Origin: Burkholderia cepacia | Lineage (GTDB): Bacteria > Pseudomonadota > Gammaproteobacteria > Burkholderiales > Burkholderiaceae | Length of the DNA stretch: 64,000 nucleotides | Assembly: GCF_001039005.1 (NCBI RefSeq) | Contig: NZ_LDWR01000041.1 | Location: forward strand, 1-64,000 | Direction: 5' to 3' | In this document: one piece after another, positions 1 through 7,118 of the stretch | How positions within the stretch are numbered: the stretch's first letter is position 1 | Layout of the letters: each line of letters begins with the position of its first letter | Position numbers and translations under genes: made by a program | The notes under the pieces: generated by a model | What the model was told of the DNA's origin: nothing | Seen by the model: the letters and a program-made list of their open reading frames with translations, nothing else | Databases searched by the model: none

Positions 1-521
1 CCCGAGTCGGGCGAATAGAAGCCCCACGCCTTTGCATTCGCGTAGAAGTATCCGTTGTTTCTCCCGAGACCCACCCGCCCCTCATCGCCACCGCGATTAA
101 CCAATACCATACCGGTCACATCAAGATCGCCAGCGATGGTCGTCGACCGTTTGACGGCAACCGCGCTGCCGGCTTTAACCTCGATCGCCGTAACACCGTT
201 CGCACCGATCTGAACGATGCCGTCAGCCGGCGAGAATATGCCAGTGTCCGGATCGCCATCAAACGCGAAACCCGCATTGTTCGCATTATTCGGCGTGATT
301 TCGCCCTGCTTGCCGAGCAGCTTGCCCTTCATCGCATCGCCGGTCTTCGCCACCTTATCGTTCCCGAGGCCGTCGACGCGCTCCTTCAGATAGCGGGTGC
401 GATTGGCAAGTTGCTTTGCCGGCAAGTTGTCGACACCATCAGGACCGCCCTGAACTGGGTCCGACTCCTCAAACTGATAGACCCCGTCTTCCCACTTACT
501 TTCTTCTTTCAGATTGGCCAT
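1..521 (-). CDS. Phage tail fibre protein, N-terminal part (cut by window edge)
   Basis: The reading frame opens with ATG at 521 and runs off the left edge, giving about 173 N-terminal residues beginning MANLKEESKWEDGVYQFEE. It continues with a segment containing LPAKQLANRTRYLKERV, which is the usual N-terminal anchor of P2/Mu-type tail fibres, and then Gly/Asn-rich fibre-like sequence. It lies directly after gpI and overlaps it by 13 bp, the place of the P2 tail fibre gene H. The receptor-binding C-terminus is outside the window. The role is inferred from position and from the anchor sequence; a trimeric receptor-binding fibre attached to the baseplate is expected. Confidence 0.75.
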   Translation of the reverse strand, partial: MANLKEESKWEDGVYQFEESDPVQGGPDGVDNLPAKQLANRTRYLKERVDGLGNDKVAKTGDAMKGKLLGKQGEITPNNANNAGFAFDGDPDTGIFSPADGIVQIGANGVTAIEVKAGSAVAVKRSTTIAGDLDVTGMVLVNRGGDEGRVGLGRNNGYFYANAKAWGFYSPDS

Positions 522-1087
522 GTACCGATCACCCCTCGCGTAAATTGACCATTGCGCGTCGCGACACCGTTGTGTCGGATCGCAACCTCAGAAAAGTCGA
601 GCCATGCGAGCCGGCTGCGAGCCGGCGCGTAACGCTCGATTGCCCGCTTCAGGCTCTCGCCCTGATCCCGCGTCACCGGTCGCCGCAGCTTCACGATGTA
701 CTCGGCCCATGCCGTCGTACCACCGTGCAGATATCGACCGTCGCGCTTCGCCGAGCCGTCGCGCCGCTTGATCTGCCGCCCCTCCTGAATATCGACCTCG
801 CCAAACCCGAGACGGCGAACGATCTCGCGGATCGCCCACGGCGTTCCCTTCTTTTGGTAGATCGCCAGAGACGACTTGATCAGCTCGCGTCGCGCCTCTT
901 CAGACTCCGCAAGCTCCCATCCGTCAACCGCAAGCGACCAAGCGAGCCACGGCAGGAAAGCGGCCGGACAGCGATCCGCATCCCACAGCGTGCGAATCAC
1001 ATCCGGGTCAACGGTCGGCCGCATCACCTGCGCGAGCGCCGCCTCTAGACTGGTCTGGTTCGTCGGCAGTAATGCTTCAGTCGTCAT
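509..1087 (-). CDS. Phage tail protein I (P2 gpI family), baseplate
   Basis: This is a 192-residue protein, close to the usual size of P2 gpI. It has the typical run through LWDADRCPAAFLPWLAWSL (about residues 34-52), followed by EEARRELIKSSLAIYQKKGT and IREIVRRLGF, which are signatures of the family. GpI belongs to the baseplate and connects it to the tail fibre. The gene overlaps the end of gpJ by 11 bp and the tail fibre start by 13 bp, so the three are likely co-translated. The ATG at 1087 was chosen because it gives the family-length N-terminus. Confidence 0.88.
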   Translation of the reverse strand: MTTEALLPTNQTSLEAALAQVMRPTVDPDVIRTLWDADRCPAAFLPWLAWSLAVDGWELAESEEARRELIKSSLAIYQKKGTPWAIREIVRRLGFGEVDIQEGRQIKRRDGSAKRDGRYLHGGTTAWAEYIVKLRRPVTRDQGESLKRAIERYAPARSRLAWLDFSEVAIRHNGVATRNGQFTRGVIGTWPI

Positions 1088-1973
1088 CGTTCACCTTCGG
1101 ATTGAGCACTATCGACGTACACCGGGCGAACTGGTCGATCGCACACACGACATCAACCGCCGGGATCTTCAGATCGACCCGCACGACACCCGACGCTTTG
1201 GGATGCAGCGCCCCGGTTACGGCCGAGCGAGGCATACCAACCCGCAGCGCCTCCCCTGCCGCGACCGCGATATCGAGATCCTTCCGTCGCGCAGCAAGCA
1301 CGACGCCCGGATCTGGCCCGCGCCCGATATACACGTCAGCGACGATCGCGTATTCGACCGGCCGGGCCGGTACAACGAGCAGAATGTCGTTGAGCGGTCG
1401 ACGATCTTCCGGGGAAAGCGCTCGGCGGACCGTGGCGAGCAACGCAGGACTTGCAACGCCGCCATTCGAGTACGACTTAACCACGACGCGCACGACACCG
1501 CCCTCCGGCCGGTCGATACGCACGTCCGCGACATCCGCCGACGCATCCATTGCGAGTGACCGATACGCACCGAACGGACCCGCCGTCGATGCGCGCTCGA
1601 TGCCCATCTGTGTACGCAATCTCAAGCGGTCGTCGCGCTCGACCGTCGCAGGCACCGGCGGATGCGCCTCTGGATCACCCGGATCGACTGTCTCTCGCCG
1701 CAAATTCCAGAGCACCGCGAGATGCTCAAGATCCGCACCCGTCGAGTACGCAAGCAACACGGCACGAGCCGCATCATTGACACGCGCCCGATAGCGGACT
1801 TCGTCATATGCCGCCAGTTCCAGCACCTTGACGACCGGATCGGATTCGAGCGCAGCCGTCCAATCCGGATAGATGCTCTTGAAGTGCTCCCGCTTGCGTT
1901 GGTACAGCTCCTCGAAGTCGAGCGTTTCGACGAGATCAGGCGGATCAAGCGCCGACAGATCGATCACTGTCAT
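1077..1973 (-). CDS. Phage baseplate assembly protein J (P2 gpJ family)
   Basis: The 298-residue product starts MTVIDLSALDPPDLVETLDFE and contains the family pattern LELAAYDEVRYRARVNDAARAVLL cut here to its central part (AAYDEVRYRARVNDA, about 53-67). Next comes a stretch beginning STGADLEHLA and a C-terminal beta-rich half with VRIDRPEGG. GpJ forms the outer wedge of P2-type baseplates, which are related to T4 gp6. The start overlaps the stop of the gpW-like gene by 4 bp (ATGA), indicating translational coupling within the late operon. Length and order (V, W, J, I) match P2-type phages. Confidence 0.9.
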   Translation of the reverse strand: MTVIDLSALDPPDLVETLDFEELYQRKREHFKSIYPDWTAALESDPVVKVLELAAYDEVRYRARVNDAARAVLLAYSTGADLEHLAVLWNLRRETVDPGDPEAHPPVPATVERDDRLRLRTQMGIERASTAGPFGAYRSLAMDASADVADVRIDRPEGGVVRVVVKSYSNGGVASPALLATVRRALSPEDRRPLNDILLVVPARPVEYAIVADVYIGRGPDPGVVLAARRKDLDIAVAAGEALRVGMPRSAVTGALHPKASGVVRVDLKIPAVDVVCAIDQFARCTSIVLNPKVNDDD

Positions 1974-2305
1974 ATCGTCACCTCGAACACAACATCGTCG
2001 CCGTTGTAATGGCCGGCGATCCGAAAAGTTACTTTGCCGTCCACGACAGACAGCGCGTTCACGCGCTCAAGCGCGATGCGCGGCTCCCACCGTCCGATTG
2101 CGCGTGCGGCTTCCGCCTGCGCGGCCGATATCCACCCGCGCGTGACGGGCAGGTCAACCATCGCAGGCAGATCCGAGCCGTAATCGGGGCGTTCGCGGCG
2201 GGTTCCCTTGCGCGTGCTCAGAATGTCCCCGATGCTCTGCACGAGATGATCGAGCCCGCCAATCAGTCGGCCCGTACGGCGACACATACCGACCAGCACG
2301 ACCAT
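1970..2305 (-). CDS. Baseplate wedge protein W (gpW/gp25 family)
   Basis: The 111-residue product carries GRLIGGLDHLVQSIGDILST near the N-terminus and a segment with RRERPDYGSDLP, both diagnostic of the GPW/gp25 lysozyme-like baseplate family (PF04965). A C-terminal beta strand pair ends in VVFEVTI. The start at 2305 was chosen because its ATG overlaps the TGA of the preceding gene (TGATG). A longer frame from 2344 would intrude into that gene. The protein is part of the inner baseplate wedge. An AAAGTTACTTT palindrome lies inside the coding sequence (2025-2035), encoding Lys-Val-Thr-Phe. Confidence 0.87.
   Translation of the reverse strand: MVVLVGMCRRTGRLIGGLDHLVQSIGDILSTRKGTRRERPDYGSDLPAMVDLPVTRGWISAAQAEAARAIGRWEPRIALERVNALSVVDGKVTFRIAGHYNGDDVVFEVTI
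2025..2035. repeat. AAAGTTACTTT, copy 1 of a dispersed 11-bp near-palindrome
   Basis: The consensus AAAG(T/C)NACTTT, read on either strand, is found complete at 2025, 2548, 8299, 12986, 15812, 18564, 20009 and 26045, plus a 10/11 match at 6029. All are in the prophage or its decay zone. This copy is inside the gp25-like gene. Confidence 0.7.
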
Positions 2306-2505
2306 CACTGCGCCTTCGTCGGAATACGCTTGAAGCACACGCACGATTCGAGATACGCGATGTGCGCAGGCTCGGTCACCTCCGTTTTGCCGGCCAGCAC
2401 GGCAACGTGCGAGCCGTCCGGGAACACGATCACGCGACTCCGGAACTCGGTGTCGATGAATGTCACGGGTGCCGCCGCCCCGCCTTGCTGCGTGTCTTTC
2501 GCCAT
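2305..2505 (-). CDS. Small conserved phage protein of the baseplate cluster
   Basis: This is a 66-residue protein starting MAKDTQQGGAAAPVTFIDTE with no cysteine cluster except C59/C61 region (ESCVCF) near the C-terminus. Its middle reads as alternating beta strands (RVIVFPDGSHVAVLAG). It lies between the gpV-like and gp25-like genes and is coupled to the latter by TGATG. A frame extended to 2535 (adding MRGFSFVGVV) would run into the terminator hairpin, so the start at 2505 is preferred. I do not recognise a named family. Similar small proteins occur between V and W in Burkholderia phages, but the function is unknown. Confidence 0.6.
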   Translation of the reverse strand: MAKDTQQGGAAAPVTFIDTEFRSRVIVFPDGSHVAVLAGKTEVTEPAHIAYLESCVCFKRIPTKAQ

Positions 2506-2522
2506 AACCACCCCCACAAACG

Positions 2523-2545
2523 AAAAACCCCGCACGGGGCGGGGT
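2523..2545 (-). terminator. Rho-independent terminator between gpV and downstream baseplate genes
   Basis: On the minus strand the 7-bp stem ACCCCGC/GCGGGGT with a 5-nt loop is followed by TTTTTCG. It sits 20 bp after the gpV stop, inside the late operon, so late transcription must read through it or be antiterminated. Confidence 0.7.
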
Positions 2546-2547
2546 CC

Positions 2548-2558
2548 AAAGTCACTTT
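2548..2558. repeat. AAAGTCACTTT, copy 2 of the dispersed near-palindrome
   Basis: This intergenic copy lies between the gpV stop and its terminator stem. It is a perfect palindrome except for the central base. Confidence 0.7.
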
Positions 2559-2565
2559 GATCTGT

Positions 2566-3246
2566 TCAGACTGGCGGGCTGACCAGCTCGCCGTCCCCTT
2601 GCTCACGGTGTCGGTGCTTGGTGAGCGACTTGCCGCCTGCAACGACGTCCTCGGTGTATTCCGCACCGCCCGCGATCTTCATCGCGACACCGCCACCCTC
2701 GCCCGGCTTACCCTGCATACCACCGTTGAACGTGAGCAGTTGTTCGGTCGTCGTGTTGCCCGTGAACGTCGAGTCGGGCACATCCGCGAGCAGCTTCTCG
2801 CTGCGCAGCATCGCGCCGTCCGCCTTCAGCTCGAACTCCGTCCCGCCGATGCGAAACACGATCCGACCGCCCGCCGGCACTGACAGCACGTATTCATGGC
2901 TCGCATGGTTGTACTGCTCGAACGCACCGTCCGGGTAATCGGTCGCCGTCTCGTCGGGACTCGACCGGCCGGACCCGCCGTGCTGCTCTGTGTAGTAGCC
3001 GGGCGCGACGAACGCGCCCGCAAGATCACCGGACGGTGCCCACAGCGCGACCTCTTCGTCGACGGACGGCGGACGCCACTGCCGCACCTTGCCGGCCGCA
3101 CCAGCCTGCCATTTGAGCCAGTCGCTCACCCAATCGCCCACCCGCACCTTCACGCGCGGCGGGTCGTACGTGATCGCCTCGACGACTGCCGACTGCGTCA
3201 GGCACGCCATGCGGCGATCCATCTCGCCAAGCTCGAAGTCGCTCAC
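2566..3246 (-). CDS. Phage baseplate assembly protein V (P2 gpV spike family)
   Basis: The 226-residue product has an N-terminal OB-fold-like part (AVVEAITYDPPRVKVRVGDW), the family hallmark WRPPSVDEEVALWAPSGDL (about residues 58-76), and a C-terminal beta-helix-like, Gly-rich needle (TFTGNTTTEQLLTFNGG). The C-terminus ends with KHRHREQGDGELVSPP, a His-containing tip typical of gpV proteins that bind a metal at the spike apex. GpV is the membrane-piercing central spike of P2-type contractile tails. The gene starts 3 bp after the upstream tail gene and is followed by a terminator. The length is near that of P2 gpV (211 residues). Confidence 0.9.
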   Translation of the reverse strand: MSDFELGEMDRRMACLTQSAVVEAITYDPPRVKVRVGDWVSDWLKWQAGAAGKVRQWRPPSVDEEVALWAPSGDLAGAFVAPGYYTEQHGGSGRSSPDETATDYPDGAFEQYNHASHEYVLSVPAGGRIVFRIGGTEFELKADGAMLRSEKLLADVPDSTFTGNTTTEQLLTFNGGMQGKPGEGGGVAMKIAGGAEYTEDVVAGGKSLTKHRHREQGDGELVSPPV

Positions 3247-3249
3247 ACG

Positions 3250-3774
3250 TCACCCCGCTCCCTGAACCGCCGGATTCCAGTAATGGCTTTCATGGTCCGG
3301 CCCGGTCTCCGGATCGACGCCCCACAGCACCGCACGGCCCTTCGTCGGCGGTTCATACGCGTCGCCCAGGTCGAATTCGTGCACCCATTCGATCAGCCAG
3401 ACGAGATACGTATCCAGCTCCGGGCGAAACGGATCTTCACCAGCCGACCCGACCTGTTTGCCCGGCGTCACGGGCAGCCCCCATGTCGTCCCGTGCACCG
3501 TTTGCAGCACGCGAGCGGACAGCTCGCGCACCTGCAGCTCGGCATCGGGTACCAGCGGGTCCACGATCACGCGGGCCTGCATACGCGCGACCAGTGGCAC
3601 GCGGCCCGTGCCGTCATCGTGTCCCGGCTCCAGCTCCGCCAGCTCGATCGCGACGAACGGCGTTTCGATCGACTTGCCGATCTTCGGATACGCATGGATA
3701 CGTTCGAGGTCCGGCAGACGCGCGCGCAGGCCGGCCTCGATGCCGTCATGTAGTTGCTTCAGGTTATCGAGCAC
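3250..3774 (-). CDS. Phage tail terminator/completion-like protein (position of lambda gpU)
   Basis: The 174-residue protein begins MLDNLKQLHDGIEAGLRARL and contains a repeated beta/alpha core (TPFVAIELAELEPG, ARVIVDP, VRELSARVLQTV). Such proteins in phages cap the tail tube and join it to the head. I infer this from position: it follows the gpZ-like gene with an 11-bp overlap, where lambda has gpU, and precedes gpV. A Mu gp37-like (DUF1834) assignment is the main alternative. The C-terminal 40 residues (from about 135) are rich in acidic and aromatic residues and look like an extension. Assignment to a family is not certain. Confidence 0.6.
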   Translation of the reverse strand: MLDNLKQLHDGIEAGLRARLPDLERIHAYPKIGKSIETPFVAIELAELEPGHDDGTGRVPLVARMQARVIVDPLVPDAELQVRELSARVLQTVHGTTWGLPVTPGKQVGSAGEDPFRPELDTYLVWLIEWVHEFDLGDAYEPPTKGRAVLWGVDPETGPDHESHYWNPAVQGAG

Positions 3775-4294
3775 GACTCGCCGCCTTCTGGATTTCGTAG
3801 TTGACCTCTTGCCGCAGCACCGTCATCAGCCGCGCCTCGCACGCACGTGCGGCCCGTCGAAATGCCGGATCGCCGGTCTGCGACCATTCGACCGTCACGA
3901 CCTCGAACGGCGTGCGTTCCTTGCCCGTGCGCCGGTAGATCGGCCCATCCGGCTGCGCCTTGGTCTTGCGCCACGCCCCCTCGAACAACGATTTGCCGGC
4001 CCGCATGCCCTTCTTCGTGCGACGTGCTGCGCCGAGACGATGCGCCTCGATCGGGTTCAGCCCGAGCCATACCTTGCCGGTATCGAGCGACCGCATGAAG
4101 AAGTACATCCGCTGCCGCAGCAGCTTCTGCTGGATGCCCGTCGCACCGCTGACCTCCTTCGCTGTCTGGCTCCTGATCCATGCGCCCGTCTTGCGCAACG
4201 TCCGACGCCATGCCGCCTGCATTGCTGCAGGCGGCAAGCCCGCGAGCGCTTCGAGCGCCCCCCTTACGTCGATCTCGACCTTCAGCAGATCCAT
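3764..4294 (-). CDS. Phage minor tail protein Z-like (lambda gpZ family)
   Basis: The 176-residue basic product starts MDLLKVEIDVRGALEALAGL, has a helical region with RRTLRKTGAWIRSQTAKEVS, and then GLNPIEAHRLGAARRTKKGM, a pattern typical of prophage minor tail protein Z (PF06763; lambda gpZ is 192 residues). GpZ-type proteins connect head and tail. The ATG at 4294 lies 2 bp before the stop of the FII-like gene; a longer frame to 4477 would lie antisense-free but inside the FII gene and was rejected. An 11-bp overlap with the next tail gene suggests coupled translation. Confidence 0.75.
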   Translation of the reverse strand: MDLLKVEIDVRGALEALAGLPPAAMQAAWRRTLRKTGAWIRSQTAKEVSGATGIQQKLLRQRMYFFMRSLDTGKVWLGLNPIEAHRLGAARRTKKGMRAGKSLFEGAWRKTKAQPDGPIYRRTGKERTPFEVVTVEWSQTGDPAFRRAARACEARLMTVLRQEVNYEIQKAASRAR

Positions 4295-4296
4295 CG

Positions 4297-4587
4297 TCAC
4301 CTCAGAATCAAGATCGTCCAGCCCGTGCCATCGGGATGCAGTTCGACCACGCGGTAACGCTCGCCCGCCGCGACGACGATGCTGCCCTCCCGGACGCTCG
4401 CAGCATCGTTGTCGGTAATGTGCAGAACGGGCGCAACGAGGTTCGTGCGCTGCGTTCCGAGATCCGGACCGAGCCACGGTGCAGCGAACATGCCCAGCAC
4501 GGGCCTGCCGTCGATCGAGACGTCGTCGTCGGCGAGATCGCGCTTCACGGCCGTGTCGACGTCGGTCATCAGATCCCGGAACGCCAT
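4297..4587 (-). CDS. Head-tail attachment protein (lambda gpFII-like)
   Basis: The 96-residue protein starts MAFRDLMTDVDTAVKRDLAD and contains ADDDVSIDGRPVLGMF, then a beta-rich C-terminal half with IVVAAGERYRVVELHPDG. Length, position immediately downstream of the capsid gene (1-bp gap) and the strand pattern fit the lambda gpFII family (PF05354, about 117 residues), which forms the head-tail connector. I cannot align it residue by residue. The alternative is another head-tail joining protein of the same beta-barrel superfamily. Confidence 0.65.
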   Translation of the reverse strand: MAFRDLMTDVDTAVKRDLADDDVSIDGRPVLGMFAAPWLGPDLGTQRTNLVAPVLHITDNDAASVREGSIVVAAGERYRVVELHPDGTGWTILILR

Positions 4588-4588
4588 G

Positions 4589-5584
4589 TCACGCCTTCAG
4601 CTTGATCAGCGCCTTCGGGCGCGTGCACATGTGGACCGGGTTCGACTGCGCCTCGATCTCGATACCCTTGCCGAACTGCATCAGCTCCTGCTTCGCGTAG
4701 TACGGAATGCCCGTCGTGTTGACCGACTCGACGTAGTCGGCCGGCGCGAAGCGCGAAATGAAGAGATCCGGAACACCTTCCGGAATCGCGTGCGCCTCGT
4801 CGTCAGCCACATAACCGATGTCACCGACGCGGCCGCGATAGCGCTCGAACGTGATCCCGCCGAAGTCGAACGCGTCGCGCGCGTCGCCCCGCAGTTGCGC
4901 CGCCATCACGGACGCCAGGTACGTCTCCTTGACCGACTTCGCACTGATCAGCTTGTTCCAGAACGCGCGACCACAGAGCGCGCGCACGCCCGTGTACGTC
5001 GTTGCGCCGAGCGCATCTTCGATCGCATCCTGCACGTCGATACACTTCGTGCGCAGTTCCGTATCTGCCTTGCCCAGCTCGAACGAAACAACCGTCTGGT
5101 CGATGTCGAAGTACTTCCACAGGTCGATCAGCACGCGCTTGCCGTCCGCGTCCAGCACCATGCCCTTGATCGCGCCGATGCGATGGAACTCGTGCGTCGC
5201 GTCGAGCTGGCGGCGCATCTTCGCGAGCCGGCGATTCACGACGGTTTGCAGCGCTTCCAACTCGGTCTCGGAACCGAACGCGCGCAGATTCTGGATCTCG
5301 TCCGCCTTGATCACCGCACGCTGCGGCAAGTGCACGGCGTTGATCGGAATCATGCCGCGATTGCTGCCGACCACAACTGCAGCCGGCGAACCGCGCTCGC
5401 CGGCCGCAACGAGCGCGAGCGTGTCGCCGTCGCGCTCGATCTGGATCGTCGTCGTCGTGATGCCGTCCTCTTCGAACAGCCCGAGCGTGCCGATACGGCC
5501 GGGAACATACGGCTGCTCGTTGATCGCAGCACTCAGGGACGACAGCGAGAACGCATCGTCTTGAAACAGGGCGATATCCGCCAT
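4589..5584 (-). CDS. Major capsid protein E (lambda gpE family, HK97 fold)
   Basis: The 331-residue product is close to lambda gpE (341). The start MADIALFQDDAFSLSSLSAA, the central TTTIQIERDGDTLALVAAGE, and the helix-rich segment with NRRLAKMRRQLDATHEFHR (about 117-135) followed by GAIKGMVLDADGKRV are features of the phage major capsid protein E family (PF03864). It builds the icosahedral shell together with the decoration protein encoded just upstream. A terminator-like hairpin separates the two genes, which may help set the high capsid dosage. A conserved late-operon position supports the call. Confidence 0.92.
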   Translation of the reverse strand: MADIALFQDDAFSLSSLSAAINEQPYVPGRIGTLGLFEEDGITTTTIQIERDGDTLALVAAGERGSPAAVVVGSNRGMIPINAVHLPQRAVIKADEIQNLRAFGSETELEALQTVVNRRLAKMRRQLDATHEFHRIGAIKGMVLDADGKRVLIDLWKYFDIDQTVVSFELGKADTELRTKCIDVQDAIEDALGATTYTGVRALCGRAFWNKLISAKSVKETYLASVMAAQLRGDARDAFDFGGITFERYRGRVGDIGYVADDEAHAIPEGVPDLFISRFAPADYVESVNTTGIPYYAKQELMQFGKGIEIEAQSNPVHMCTRPKALIKLKA

Positions 5585-5610
5585 ACAACCTCCGACATGA
5601 AAATGGATAC

Positions 5611-5638
5611 AAAAAAGGCCACGCGGTCGGCGTAGCCT
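5611..5638 (-). terminator. Terminator-like hairpin between decoration and capsid genes
   Basis: On the minus strand the 9-bp stem AGGCTACGC/GCGTGGCCT (one G-U pair) with loop CGACC is followed by six T residues. It lies 27 bp before the capsid start, so it could attenuate transcription or stabilise a processed capsid mRNA. Confidence 0.65.
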
Positions 5639-5657
5639 TGAATGGGGTGAGTTGTGA

Positions 5658-6002
5658 TCAGCGGACGATCACGTGTCGCTCGGCGAGATCGCCACGACCG
5701 GCCGCATCGAGGCCCGTCAGAAGCCTGCCAACGACTTCGGCAAGCCGGACGACTCCCGTCGCCGGTCGCGGCGCTTCGGACGCCGCCAGCGGCGCGTAGA
5801 GGATCGCAGCAGCGACTTCCGAACCGTCGTTTGCTGCGTTGTCGTACGGCGCGTATTCGCCGGTACTCGTCACACCGAGCAGTTGCCCAGCCGGCAGCGC
5901 CGGGCCGGCCTTGACGATGATGGGCTCGCGCGAGATCTGCCCGTTGCCCTCCGACACGAGAAATTCGGCCGTCAGAATGGCCTGTACCTTCCAGTTCGAC
6001 AT
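5658..6002 (-). CDS. Head decoration protein D (lambda gpD family)
   Basis: The 114-residue protein matches the size of lambda gpD (110). Family features are the N-terminal EFLVSEGNGQISREPIIVKAG cut here to SEGNGQISREPIIV, the segment ALPAGQLLGVTSTGEYAPY, and the phrase NDGSEVAAAILYAPL, all typical of the head-decoration family PF02924. It trimerises on the expanded capsid at the three-fold sites. It is encoded between the scaffold/protease gene and the capsid gene as in lambda. The start codon ATG at 6002 gives the canonical N-terminus. Confidence 0.88.
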   Translation of the reverse strand: MSNWKVQAILTAEFLVSEGNGQISREPIIVKAGPALPAGQLLGVTSTGEYAPYDNAANDGSEVAAAILYAPLAASEAPRPATGVVRLAEVVGRLLTGLDAAGRGDLAERHVIVR

Positions 6003-6028
6003 GAGTTTTCCCCTCCTCGGGTTACGTC

Positions 6029-6039
6029 AAAGTTACTTG
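6029..6039. repeat. AAAGTTACTTG, 10/11 match to the dispersed near-palindrome
   Basis: This copy overlaps the stop codon of the prohead protease gene and departs from the consensus only in the last base. Confidence 0.45.
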
Positions 6040-7118
6040 CTGCTCTTGCGAGCCGCGTAGATGGACGCCGCACGCGGCGCTTTCGCGACCACGGGCGCGT
6101 CTTGCGACGCAACCGGAGCAGCACGATGATTGATCGGCTTCTGCGAGGCCGTCACACGCTCGAACAACCGCGCGCGCACCTGATCCGCCGTCAGCCCGTC
6201 TGCAACGAAGCCGGCCGTCAGCTCGGTCAGGCTCGCGGCCAGACAGATACCGGCAATGTCCTGTGCGCTGCGGATCGCAGCGTCGACGGTCGAGCGATCG
6301 CGCAGACCGGTCGCCAGCACGATGCCTTCGGCGCAGTGCTCGATCCGCGCGTCACGACATGCCGCGTACACATGCGACGCCAGCGCCGTGACGTCCGGCG
6401 TTGCCGGCGGCTGCGGCTGCGGCTGCGGCTGCGGCTGCGGGGCAGGGTCGGCCGGTGGATTGACGGGCGGCACCTCGTCGTCCTCCAGCAGCGCCCGGAT
6501 CTGTTCCGGCACTGCGGAATAGCGTGCGACGAGGCGCGCGGCTCCGGCGTGCGCAGAAATTCGGATGGACTCCTCGATCGTGTCGCAGAATCCCTTTTCC
6601 TTCGCCTGCGACGCCGTCAGCCACGTTTCGGCAGCCATCATCGCGCGCACCTCGTCTTCCGGCAGGCCGCTACGCTCGACATAGGCCGCGACGATGTTCG
6701 TGCCCGTGCTGCCGAGCAGGTCGGCGATCCGGCGGAAGTCGTCCTCCTCGCCCTCCAACAGCGTATGCGGCTTGTGAATCATCAGCATTGCATTCGACGG
6801 CATCACAATCGTGTCGCAAGCCATCAGGATCAGCGACGCGGCCGACGCGGCAACACCATCGACACGCCCCGTCACCTTGCCTGCGTGCCGGCGCAGCATG
6901 TTGTAGATCGCGACCGCATCGAACACGTCCCCGCCCATCGAGTTAATCGCGACAACGATCGATGTTGCTGTCGACGCCACCTCGTTGAGTTTCGCGGCGA
7001 ACACATCCGCATCGGTGCCCCAGAATCCGATGTCGCCATAGATTTGGATCTCGACCTCGCTCCCGCCCGCTGTATTCGCTTGCGCGCGGATGTCCCACCA
7101 CCGCCTCTTCCCTTTCAT
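6033..7118 (-). CDS. Prohead ClpP-type protease fused to scaffold (lambda gpC-like)
   Basis: This is a 361-residue protein. Residues about 20-190 are a ClpP/S49-type phage protease: INSMGGDVFDAVAIYNML, then the nucleophile motif DGVAASAAS with S92, then MIHKPHT with H115. Residues about 212-228 form a PQPQPQPQP linker encoded by a 6-bp tandem repeat (6408-6443). The C-terminal about 130 residues are helical and are probably the scaffold released on maturation, as with lambda C/Nu3. The start overlaps the portal stop by 4 bp. A serine-histidine pair with no obvious defect suggests an active enzyme that processes the prohead. Confidence 0.88.
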   Translation of the reverse strand: MKGKRRWWDIRAQANTAGGSEVEIQIYGDIGFWGTDADVFAAKLNEVASTATSIVVAINSMGGDVFDAVAIYNMLRRHAGKVTGRVDGVAASAASLILMACDTIVMPSNAMLMIHKPHTLLEGEEDDFRRIADLLGSTGTNIVAAYVERSGLPEDEVRAMMAAETWLTASQAKEKGFCDTIEESIRISAHAGAARLVARYSAVPEQIRALLEDDEVPPVNPPADPAPQPQPQPQPQPPATPDVTALASHVYAACRDARIEHCAEGIVLATGLRDRSTVDAAIRSAQDIAGICLAASLTELTAGFVADGLTADQVRARLFERVTASQKPINHRAAPVASQDAPVVAKAPRAASIYAARKSSK

